Assembly (NCBI GenBank): GCA_023954375.1
Contig: JAMLIC010000039.1
Span: 16,648-80,647 of the forward strand
Direction of reading: 5' to 3'
Length of the DNA stretch: 64,000 nt
Source of the DNA: Planctomycetota bacterium
Lineage (GTDB): Bacteria; Planctomycetota; J058
The position numbers and the translations under genes were made by a program. Shown in pieces: positions 42,812 to 56,100 of the stretch (position 1 is its first letter; each line of letters begins with the position of its first letter). Below the pieces are notes generated by a model. It saw nothing but the letters and a program-made list of their open reading frames with translations, searched no databases and was not told the DNA's origin.

Positions 42812-44641
42812 ATGAGCCAGCACCCCTACCGGACGCACACGTGCAACCAGCTCCGCGCGGAGCACGTGGGCCAGCGCGTCCGCCTCGGCGGTTGGCTGTA
42901 CCGCAAGCGCGACCAGAAGCACCAGGTGTTCATCGACCTGCGCGACCACCACGGCGTCACGCAGGTCGTGTTCGACGACACGACCCCGGCGCTGACGGAG
43001 CGGGTCCGCGACCTGCGCGTCGAGAGCATCCTGTTCATCGACGGCGAGGTCGTGCGGCGCGAGAAGGCCAACGACAAGCTCGCCACGGGCGAGATCGAGC
43101 TCAGGGCCACCGCCCTCACCGTCGACTCGGAGGCCGCCGAGCTGCCGATCCAGGTCGCGATCCCCAAGGGCGAGAACGACCGCGACGGCGAGGAGCTGCG
43201 CCTGCGCTGGCGCTTCCTCGACCTGCGCCGCGAGCGGCTGCACCGGAACATCGTCGTCCGCGACGTGATCATCCGCGCCATGCGCGACCACATGCACGCC
43301 GAGGGCTTCGTCGAGTTCCAGACGCCGATCCTCACCAACAGCTCGCCCGAGGGGGCGCGCGACTACCTCGTGCCCTCGCGCGTCCACCCGGGCAAGTTCT
43401 TCGCCCTGCCCCAGGCGCCGCAGCAGTGGAAGCAGCTGCTCATGGCGTCGGGCTTCGACCGCTACTTCCAGATCGCGCCCTGCTTCCGCGACGAGGACGC
43501 CCGCGCCGACCGCGCGCCGGGCGAGTTCTACCAGCTCGACCTGGAGATGGCCTTCGCCACGCAGGAGGACGTCTTCGGCGTCATCGAGCGGCTCTACCAC
43601 ACGCTGCCGGACCTGATCGCGCCGCACCTCCCCGACCGGCCGCGGAAGCGGATCCAGCAGTTCCCGTTCCCGCGCCTGCCCTACTGGGAGGCGGTCGACC
43701 GCTTCGGCACCGACAAGCCCGACCTGCGCTTCGGGCTCGAGCTGACCGACGTGAGCGACGCCGTGCGCGGCACCGCCTTCGGCCTGTTCGCCGACGCGCT
43801 GGGCAAGCGCGACGGCCGGGTGAAGGCGCTGCGCCTCCCGGGGCTGGGCAAGGACGGCAAGGGCGCGGCGCGGCGGCTGGAGAAGGCGGTCAAGGAGAAG
43901 GGCTTCGGCGGGCTGCCGCACCTGATCTACACCGCCGGCGAGGTCGACGGCTCGCTCAAGAAGGCGCTCACGCCCGACGAGGTGGCGCGGGTCAAGGCGG
44001 CCACCGGCGCGCAGCCCGACGACCTCGTGGTGTTCGGCTTCGGCTCGCGCCTCCAGGCGGCCAAGGTCCTGGGCGAGGTGCGCCTGCTGGTCGGCCGCGA
44101 GCAGCAGCTCGCCGACCCGACCGCGCTGGCCTTCTGCTTCGTCGTCGACTTCCCCTTCTACGAGCTCGACGACGAGGGCAAGGTCCAGTTCTCGCACAAC
44201 CCGTTCTCCATGCCCCAGGGCGGCATGGAGGCGCTGAACGGCATGGACCCGCTCGAGATCAGGGCCTACCAGTACGACATCTGCTGCAACGGCGTCGAGC
44301 TCAGCTCCGGCGCGATCCGGAACCACCGCCCGGACATCATGTACCGCGCGTTCGAGCTGGCCGGCTACTCGAAGGCCGACGTCGACCGCGAGTTCGGCCA
44401 CATGATCCAGGCCTTCCGCTACGGCACCCCGCCGCACGGCGGCATGGCCCCGGGCGTCGACCGGTCGATCATGATCTTCCTCGACGAGCCGAACATCCGC
44501 GAGGTCGTGGCCTTCCCCAAGAACCAGAAGTGCCAGGACCTGCTCGTCAGCGCGCCGAGCTTCGTGCGCAAGAAGCAGCTCGACGAGCTGCACATCCGCA
44601 TCGTCCCGCCCGAGGGGGTGGACGTTCAGGTCTTGCCGTAG
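42812..44641 (+). CDS. aspS: Aspartyl-tRNA synthetase (alphaproteobacterial-like subtype)
   Basis: A 609-residue class IIb synthetase that charges tRNA-Asp (or also tRNA-Asn if non-discriminating). The N-terminal OB fold has VRLGGWLYRKRDQKHQVFID; the catalytic core has ARDYLVPSRVHPGKFFALPQ, motif 2 FRDEDARADR (225-234) and motif 3 GMAPGVDRSIMIF. A GAD insertion domain occupies about residues 300-430. The segment CCNGVELSSGAIRNHRPDIM followed by YRAFELAGY replaces the usual GGGSIR version and matches a subtype I associate with alphaproteobacteria. The OB-fold loop differs from the common HRRRDHGG. ATG with GGAGGAG 7 nt upstream; an upstream in-frame ATG is less likely. Convergent with the FHA gene 3 bp away. 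Confidence 0.95.
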   Translation: MSQHPYRTHTCNQLRAEHVGQRVRLGGWLYRKRDQKHQVFIDLRDHHGVTQVVFDDTTPALTERVRDLRVESILFIDGEVVRREKANDKLATGEIELRATALTVDSEAAELPIQVAIPKGENDRDGEELRLRWRFLDLRRERLHRNIVVRDVIIRAMRDHMHAEGFVEFQTPILTNSSPEGARDYLVPSRVHPGKFFALPQAPQQWKQLLMASGFDRYFQIAPCFRDEDARADRAPGEFYQLDLEMAFATQEDVFGVIERLYHTLPDLIAPHLPDRPRKRIQQFPFPRLPYWEAVDRFGTDKPDLRFGLELTDVSDAVRGTAFGLFADALGKRDGRVKALRLPGLGKDGKGAARRLEKAVKEKGFGGLPHLIYTAGEVDGSLKKALTPDEVARVKAATGAQPDDLVVFGFGSRLQAAKVLGEVRLLVGREQQLADPTALAFCFVVDFPFYELDDEGKVQFSHNPFSMPQGGMEALNGMDPLEIRAYQYDICCNGVELSSGAIRNHRPDIMYRAFELAGYSKADVDREFGHMIQAFRYGTPPHGGMAPGVDRSIMIFLDEPNIREVVAFPKNQKCQDLLVSAPSFVRKKQLDELHIRIVPPEGVDVQVLP

Positions 44642-44644
44642 CGG

Positions 44645-46201
<1,557 letters not shown>

Positions 46202-46276
46202 AGTCGCGACCCTCCGGTGCCTTCCGTTGTACCGGCGGGCGGCCGGAGGAGCAAACGCGACCACCGCGAGAGCGGG

Positions 46277-47746
<1,470 letters not shown>

Positions 47747-48047
47747 CGGCACCTCCGCTGCCCCCGGACCTGACGGCCCCGGACCGAGTCTACCGGCGGT
47801 CGCCGCGCCCGTTCGGCGCGCGCACGCGGACGTGAACGTCTCTACCCGTCCCTCCCGCTCACAGCTGGTTCATTCGTCACAGCGCCCCCAGTCGATGTCA
47901 TCGAGGACCAACCGTGTGGGCTCACATGGGACACGGAGGCGACGAAGGCCCACGAAGGACAGGGGGGTGTCCGGAACGACGACGGCGCGACGTGCCTCTC
48001 GGCACGCCGCGCCGCGTGTCTGGCCGGCGAGGGCCCCCTGGCAGGCG
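47747..48047. other. 301-bp gap between the two isocitrate dehydrogenase genes
   Basis: Gene-free. It contains the palindrome GACGT-GA-ACGTC (about 47829-47840), an AT-richer patch GGTTCATTCGTCACAG near 47870, and ACACGGAGGCGACGAAGGCC near 47932, which echoes the arms of the hairpin at 40150-40232. No coding sense or clear promoter box is seen. Confidence 0.4.
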
Positions 48048-49292
48048 CTATGCGCCGGCGGGGAGGAGGCCGGCGACCTGCATCTTGGACTTCAGCGCCG
48101 TGTCCAGCGCGTCGAGGAACTTCTCGGTCGTGAGCCACGGCGTGTCCGGGCCGACGAGGATCGCGAGGTCCTTCGTCATCTGGCCGCCCTCGACCGTCTC
48201 GATGCAGGTCTTCTCCAGGGCGTCCGCGAAGCGCACCACCTCGGGGGTCTGGTCGAACTGGCCGCGGTACTTGAGGCCCTGCGTCCAGGCGAAGATCGAC
48301 GCGATCGGGTTGGTCGACGTCGGCTTGCCCTTCTGGTGCTCGCGGTAGTGGCGCGTGACGGTGCCGTGCGCCGCCTCCGCCTCGACCGTCTTGCCGTCGG
48401 GGGTCATGAGGACCGAGGTCATGAGGCCGAGCGAGCCGAAGCCCTGGGCCACGGTGTCGGACTGGACGTCGCCGTCGTAGTTCTTGCAGGCCCAGATGAA
48501 GCCGCCCTCCCACTTGAGGGCGCAGGCGACCATGTCGTCGATGAGCCGGTGCTCGTAGGTGATCCCCTTGGCCGAGAAGCCGGCCGCGAACTCCGCGTCG
48601 AACACCTGCTGGAACAGGTCCTTGAAGCGGCCGTCGTAGCGCTTGAGGATCGTGTTCTTCGTCGACAGGTAGACCGGCCAGCCGCGGTTCAGGCCGTAGT
48701 TGAAGCAGCTGCGGGCGAAGCCCTTGATCTGCTCGTCGAGGTTGTACATGCCCATGGCGATGCCGGCCGCCGGGAAGTCCATGACCTTGTGCTCGATCGG
48801 CTTCCCGCCGTCCTTCGGCGTGAAGGTCATGGTCAGCGTGCCGGCGCCGGGGACGAGGAAGTCGGTGGCGCGGTACTGGTCGCCGTAGGCGTGGCGGCCG
48901 ATGACGATCGGCTTCGTCCAGCCCGGCACGAGGCGGGGCACGTTCTTGCAGATGATCGGCTCGCGGAAGATCGTCCCGCCGACGATGTTGCGGATCGTCC
49001 CGTTGGGCGAGCGCCACATCTCCTTCAGGCCGAACTCCTCGACGCGCGCCTCGTCGGGCGTGATCGTGGCGCACTTCACCGCGACGCCGTGCTCCTTCGT
49101 GGCGTTCGCCGCGTCGACCGTGACCTGGTCGTCGGTCGCGTCGCGGTGCTCGATCCCGAGGTCGAAGTACTTCAGGTCGACGTCGAGATACGGGAGGATC
49201 AGCTTCTCCTTGATGAACTTCCAGATGACGCGCGTCATCTCGTCGCCGTCCATCTCGACGACCGGGTTCTTGACCTTGATCTTCTTGGGCAT
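48048..49292 (-). CDS. NADP-dependent isocitrate dehydrogenase, eukaryotic-like (subfamily II)
   Basis: A 414-residue enzyme of the homodimeric subfamily II, close in pattern to mitochondrial/cytosolic IDH and several bacterial versions. NPVVEMDGDEMTRVIWKFIK opens the protein. KCATITPDEARVEEFGLKEM, SPNGTIRNIVGGTIFREPI, DQYRATDFLVPGAG, KNTILKRYDGRFKDLFQQVF, IDDMVACALKWEGGFIWACK and EAEAAHGTVTRHYREHQKGK carry the substrate and NADP residues. It catalyses the same step as the neighbouring Icd but belongs to a different subfamily, so the cell has both. ATG with GGGGGAG upstream. Same strand as sucCD. Confidence 0.95.
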   Translation of the reverse strand: MPKKIKVKNPVVEMDGDEMTRVIWKFIKEKLILPYLDVDLKYFDLGIEHRDATDDQVTVDAANATKEHGVAVKCATITPDEARVEEFGLKEMWRSPNGTIRNIVGGTIFREPIICKNVPRLVPGWTKPIVIGRHAYGDQYRATDFLVPGAGTLTMTFTPKDGGKPIEHKVMDFPAAGIAMGMYNLDEQIKGFARSCFNYGLNRGWPVYLSTKNTILKRYDGRFKDLFQQVFDAEFAAGFSAKGITYEHRLIDDMVACALKWEGGFIWACKNYDGDVQSDTVAQGFGSLGLMTSVLMTPDGKTVEAEAAHGTVTRHYREHQKGKPTSTNPIASIFAWTQGLKYRGQFDQTPEVVRFADALEKTCIETVEGGQMTKDLAILVGPDTPWLTTEKFLDALDTALKSKMQVAGLLPAGA

Positions 49293-49420
49293 TGCAGCTC
49301 CCCCGGGAGTTCCGAGCGGGTGATCCCTGCGCGCGCCGCCGCGCGGCAGGCCGAGTTCGAGGCCGTCCATTATCGGGGCCGGCGCGCCCCCACGGAAGGG
49401 GCGCGGCCGGCGGCGAGGCG

Positions 49421-50322
49421 TCAGGAGCGCGCGTCGATGCCGCGCTTCGAGAGCGCCTCGAGCAGCGTCTTGCCGATGTCCGACGGCTTGTGCGTGACGT
49501 GGACGCCCGCGTCGCGGAGCGCGTCCATCTTGGCCGCCGCCGTCCCCTGGCCGCCGGAGATGATCGCGCCGGCGTGCCCCATGCGCTTGCCCGGGGGCGC
49601 CGTCTGGCCGGCGATGAACGACACGACGGGCTTCGGGTAGTTGCTGCGCTTGATGTAGGCCGCCGCGGCCTCCTCGCCCGAGCCGCCGATCTCGCCGATC
49701 ATGATCACGGCGAGCGTCTGGCTGTCGTTCGCGAAGAGCTCGAGCACGTCGACGAACGAGGTCCCGTTGATCGGGTCGCCGCCGATGCCCACGCAGCTCG
49801 ACTGGCCGAGCCCGGCGTTGCTGATCTGCCAGACCGACTCGTAGGTGAGCGTGCCGCTGCGCGAGACGATGCCGATCCGCCCCGGCTTGTGGATGTAGCC
49901 GGGCATGATGCCCATCTTGATCTGGCCGGGCGTGATCAGGCCGGGGCAGTTGGGGCCGACGAGGCGGGTCCGGTTGCCCTTCGCCTCGAGGTAGCGCATG
50001 GTCCTGGCCATGTCGAGGGCGGGGATCCCCTCGGTGATGCAGGTGACGAGCGGGAGCTCGGCCGCGGCCGCCTCCATGATCGCGTCGGCGGCGCCCAGCG
50101 CCGGGACGTAGATCATGGACGCGGTCGGCTGCACCTTCTCCATGGCCTCGGCGACCGTGTCGAACACGGGCACGTCGCCGAGCACCTTCGCGCCGCCCTT
50201 GCCCGGGTGCACCGCGCCGACGAGCTTCGTCTCGCAGTACTCGCGGCTCTTCTCCGCGTGGAAGAGGCCGGCCTTGCCCGCCCCCTGGAGGAGGACGCGG
50301 GTGTTCTTGTCGATCAGGATGC

Positions 50323-50326
<4 letters not shown>
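49421..50326 (-). CDS. sucD: Succinyl-CoA ligase alpha subunit
   Basis: A 301-residue alpha subunit, of normal length, that carries the phosphohistidine of succinyl-CoA synthetase. The CoA-binding Rossmann start is SILIDKNTRVLLQGAGKAG. GPNCPGLITPGQIKMGIMPG, GIVSRSGTLTYESVWQI and the active-site GHAGAIISGGQGTAAAKMDA (His in GHAGA) are present. The final helix TLLEALSKRGID is typical. The enzyme couples succinyl-CoA to ADP or GDP phosphorylation in the TCA cycle. The GTG start overlaps the sucC stop (GTGA), giving stoichiometric coupling. Confidence 0.96.
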
Positions 50327-51522
<1,196 letters not shown>

Positions 51523-51550
51523 GCGCCCTCCTGGGGGTGAAAGGGCGCGG

Positions 51551-51556
51551 ATTCTA
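51551..51556 (-). promoter_or_regulatory. Putative -10 box TAGAAT for sucCD
   Basis: On the minus strand TAGAAT lies 28 nt before the sucC GTG, giving a short leader with a ribosome site AGGAGGG. Confidence 0.45.
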
Positions 51557-51600
51557 TCCCGGAACGGGCCGGCGAGCGAGGGGCTTCGATGGCCGGTCGG

Positions 51601-53093
51601 TCACAGCGCCCGCAGCGCCGCGAGGCCGCCCGCGGCCGCCGCGAGCATGAGCCCGAACGAGACGAGCGTGATCCGCCGCAGCCTCGGCGCGCCGAACCAG
51701 GCCACCAGCCCGCCCTTGACCACGGTGTTGCTGATCGCGGCGAGCACGATCCCCACGACGCCGGTGGCCAGGGCGAGCCGGCCGCCGCCGACCTGGCTGG
51801 AGAGGGCCAGGCCGATCGCGTCGACGTCGGTGACGCCCGAGAGGACCGCGAGCGCGTAGGTCCCGGCGCTCCCGAACCGGGCCGCGGCGACCTGCGAGAG
51901 CACCAGGACCGCGGCGAAGACGGCGCCGAACTTGAGCGCGGGGGTGATCTCGAAGGGGTTGCGCAGCTGCACGTCGCCAGTGCCCGGCTCGCCGCGCCGG
52001 CGGAGGTGCAGCCAGAGCGCGCAGGCGCCGCCGGCCAGGGCCATGGCCGCGAGCGGGAGCAGGAGGCGCAGGGCCACGGCCAGGTCGATCACGGCCACGA
52101 GGAGCAGGAGGCGCAGGGGCATGATCGCGTTGGCGAGCAGCACGCCCATGGCCAGGCGCGGGGCCAGGTCGGGGGCCTCGCGGCTGCGCTGCGAGAAGGA
52201 GAGCGAGACCGCGGTCGACGAGACGAGCCCCCCGACCGCCCCGGTGACCACGAGCCCGCGGCCGGGCCCCAGGAGCTTCGAGAGCACGTAGCCGCAGAAC
52301 GAGACGGCCGAGATCAGCACGACGAGGTACCACACCTTGCGCGGGGCGAGCTCGACCTCGTGCCACCACGGGCGCGCGCGGGGGGCCGACGGCGGGGCGT
52401 CGGACGCCGCGGCGTCGGGCGCCGGAGGGCCCTCCGGCGCCGCGTCCTCGGCGACCTCGCGCCGCGCCACGACGTCGCCGAGGACGATCGGCTCGGCCGG
52501 CAGGAGCGGCAGGACGACGACCGAGATCACGGCGAACTTGAGGACGGCGCGGATGTCGGCCTGCTCGAGGCGCCAGGTGAGCTCGTGCAGCCGGCGCTTG
52601 AAGGCCAGGATCGTCGTCACGGCCACGGCGCAGGCGGCCGCGACGGTGGTGTGGCCGGCCACGGCGATCCCGCCCAGCAGGAAGGTGATGATCGCCGACA
52701 CCTCGCTCGTGAGCCCGAGGTCGCCCGTGCGGGCCATGTCGCTCAGGTAGCCCGCGAGCACCAGGGCGCCGACGACCAGGAGCGCCGCCGGGAGGAGCCA
52801 GGGGACCGTGGGCCCGAGGTAGGCGGCCGCCCCGCCGGCGATGGCGAGGAGCCCGTAGGTGCGCACGCCGGGCGGCGGGGCCGGCGCGCCGCGCGGGCGG
52901 CGCGCCAGCGCCGGCGCCGGCCGGCGGCGACGGCCGCGCGCAGCTCGCCCTCGGACGGCGGCGCGAGGAGCGCCGGCCCGGCCGGCTCCTCCTCGTCGTC
53001 GTGCGTGCCCGAGAACTGCCGCTCGAGGCCGATCAGCGCGCCGATCGCCAGCGCCACGCCGAAGCGGTAGAGGTCCTCGGCGACGGGCTCCAC
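51601..53093 (-). CDS. MgtC/DUF4010 integral membrane protein, frameshifted near 52900
   Basis: The start at GTG 53093 reads EPVAEDLYRFGVALAIGALI and IGLERQ, the first helix of MgtC/SapB-type proteins. Within the Arg/Gly-rich stretch at about 52880-52925 the frame changes. The other frame then gives VRTYGLLAIAGGAAAYLGPT and the rest of the protein: about ten helices including LTSEVSAIITFLLGGIAVAG, WYLVVLISAVSFCGYVLSKL, LVVTGAVGGLVSSTAVSLSF and GVTDVDAIGLALSS, the last pair being DUF4010 hallmarks. The full protein would be about 497 residues. DUF4010 proteins may bind or transport divalent ions. The frameshift is in GC-only sequence and may be an error. TACAAT stands 6 nt before the GTG. Confidence 0.82.
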
Positions 53094-53158
53094 CTCCCCA
53101 TTGTAAGGCGCCTGGAGCCCGCGCCGGGGCGTCCGGCCCCGTGGTATGGTCCGCCGCC
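53094..53158. promoter_or_regulatory. 65-bp divergent promoter, DUF4010 versus oxoprolinase fusion
   Basis: On the minus side TACAAT (53100-53105) stands 6 nt before GTG 53093. On the plus side TATGGT (53145-53150) stands 8 nt before ATG 53159. Both genes lack Shine-Dalgarno sequences. This is the clearest paired example of the leaderless pattern. Confidence 0.6.
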
Positions 53159-56100
53159 ATGACGCGCTGGGCCTTCTGGATCGACCGCGGCGGGACCTTC
53201 ACCGACGTCGTGGCGCGCGACCCGGCGGGCGCCCTGCACGTGCGCAAGCTCCTCAGCGAGGACCCGGCGCAGCTCGAGGACGCGCCGCTGCGCGCGATCC
53301 GCGAGCTCCTCGGGCTGCCGCCCGGCGCGTCGCTCGACCAGGACCGGATCGAGGCCGTCCGCATGGGGACGACGGTCGCCACGAACGCCCTGCTCGAGCG
53401 GCGCGGGGCGCGGGTGTGCCTGGTGACCACGGCCGGGCTCGAGGACGCGCTCGAGATCGGCACGCAGGCGCGGCCCGACCTGTTCGCGCTGGCGATCAAG
53501 AAGCCCGAGCCGCTGGCGGCCGAGGTCGTGCCGCTCGACGAGCGGGTGCTCGCCGACGGCACGGTCCGCCGGGCGCCCGACCTCGCCCTGCTGCGCGCGC
53601 GGCTCGAGGCCGTGCGCGCGCGGGGGATCGACGCGGTGGCGGTCGTCCTCATGAACGCGTGGGCGTTCCCGGCGCACGAGCAGGCGGTGGGCGCGCTCTG
53701 CCGCGAGATGGGCTTCGGCCACGTCGGCCTGTCGCACGAGGTCGTGGGCGAGATCAAGCTCACCGCGCGCGGCGACACGACGACCGCCGACGCCTACCTG
53801 ACGCCGATCCTGCGCGCCTACGTCGAGCGCGTGCGGCGGCGGCTGGGCGAGCAGGTGTCGCTCCGCTTCATGCAGTCGAGCGGCGGGCTGGCCGACGCGG
53901 CCCGCTTCTCGGGCAAGGACGCCGTCCTCTCCGGCCCGGCGGGCGGCGTGGTCGCCGTGGCGCACGCCGCGCGCCTGGCCGGCCTGCCGAAGGTGATCGG
54001 CTTCGACATGGGCGGGACCTCGACCGACGTGTCGCGCGTCGACCTCGCCGAGGGCTTCGAGCGCACGTTCGAGCGCCCGGTCGCGGGCGTGCGGCTCAAG
54101 GCGCCCATGCTGGCCGTGTCGACGATCGCCGCCGGCGGCGGCTCGCTCCTGCGCTTCGACGGCCGGCGCCTGACGGTCGGGCCCGAGAGCGCCGGCGCGG
54201 TCCCGGGCCCCGTCTGCTACCGCCGCCCCGAGGGGCGGCTGGCGGTCACCGACGCCAACGCGGTGCTCGGCCGCGTCCAGCCCGCGTGGTTCCCGGCCTG
54301 CTTCGGCGAGCGCGGCGACGCGCCGCTCGACGTCGAGGCCGCCCGGGCGAGGATGGCCGAGCTGGCCGAGGAGGTCGGGCGGGCGACCGGCCGCGAGGTG
54401 TCGGCGCTCGAGCTGGCGGCCGGCTTCGTGCGGATCGCCAACGAGGCCATGGTCCGCGCGATCCGCGAGATCAGCGTCGCGCGCGGCTACGACGTGACGG
54501 AGTACGCCCTGTGCTCGTTCGGCGGCGCCGGCGCCCAGCACGCCTGCGCCATGGCCGAGGCGCTGGGGATGACGACCGTCCTCCTCCACCCGCTCGCCGG
54601 CGTCCTCAGCGCCTGGGGCATGGGGCTGGCCGACGTGACCCACGCCGACGTCGCCGCCGTGCTGCGGCCGCTCGACGCCGTGGCGCCGGCCGACCTCGAG
54701 GCGACCTTCGCCGACCTCGAGGCCCGCGGCCGCGCCGAGGTCGTGGCCCAGGGGGTGCCGGCCGAGCGGGTCCGCTGCGCGAGGTCGCTCGACCTGCGCT
54801 ACGTGGGCGTCGACGCCAGCCTGAACGTGGCGCTGGAGCCCGGGTGGACGTCGTCGTCCCCCGCGCTGCTCGAGGCGTTCGCCGCGCAGCACCGGCGGCT
54901 CTACGGCTTCGACCGCCCGGGGGCGCCGATCGAGGTGGTGAACGCCCGGGTCGAGACGACCGGCGTCGCGGGCGAGGACACCGCCTGGCCGGCGCCGGCG
55001 GCGCGGGCGGGCGGCGGCGGCCCGCGCGCGGCCGACCGGGCCCTCGTGGCCTTCGACCGGCTGGGGCCCGACGGCGTGCGGCGCGTCGAGCAGGTCGAGA
55101 CGCCGATCCACCGGCGCGAGGACCTCGCCCCGGGCGACGTCCTCGACGGCCCGGCGCTCGTCGCCGAGGCGGCGTCGACGATCGTGGTCGACCCGGGCTG
55201 GCGGGCGCGCATGGACGCCCGCGGGGCGCTGCTCCTCGAGCGGGTCGCGGCCGGCGCGCGGCGCGAGCGGCTCTCGACCGCGCGCGACCCGGTGCTGCTC
55301 GAGATCATGGCCAACCTGTTCATGTCGATCGCCGAGCAGATGGGCAGGACGCTCGAGCGCGTGAGCCTCTCGGTGAACATGAAGGAGCGGCTCGACTTCT
55401 CCTGCGCCGTGTTCGACCGCCAGGGCGGCCTCGTGGCCAACGCGCCGCACATCCCCGTGCACCTGGGCGCCATGGGCGAGAGCGTGCGCGCGGTGATCGA
55501 GGCGCGGAAGGACGACCTGCGCCCGGGCGACGCGATCGTCACCAACGACCCCTACCGCGGCGGCTCGCACCTCCCCGACGTGACCGTGATCACGCCCGTG
55601 TTCGTGAACGGCGCGCTGACGTTCTGGGTGGGGAGCCGCGGGCACCACGCGGACATCGGCGGCGTCGTCCCGGGCTCCATGCCGCCCTTCTCGCGCGCGA
55701 TCGAGGAGGAGGGCGTGCGCCTGCACGACCTCCTGGCCGTGCGCGACGGGCGCCTGCGGGAGGCCGAGGTGCGCGCGGCGCTGTCGTCCGGCCCGTTCCC
55801 GGCGCGCGCGGTCGACGAGCGGCTGGCCGACCTCGAGGCGCAGCTGGCGGCCAACGCCGTCGGCGCGCGCCTGCTGGGCGAGATGGTCGAGCGCTACGGC
55901 GCCGAGGTCGTGCAGGCCTACATGGGCCACGTGCAGGACGACGCGGCCGAGGCCCTGCGCGAGGCCCTGCGCGCCCTGCCCGCCGGGACGACGACCTTCG
56001 AGGACTGGCTCGACGAGGGCGCGCGCCTCCGGGTCACGCTCACGGTGACCGCCGACGGCCGGGCGACGGTCGACTTCACGGGCACGGACGCCCGCCTGCC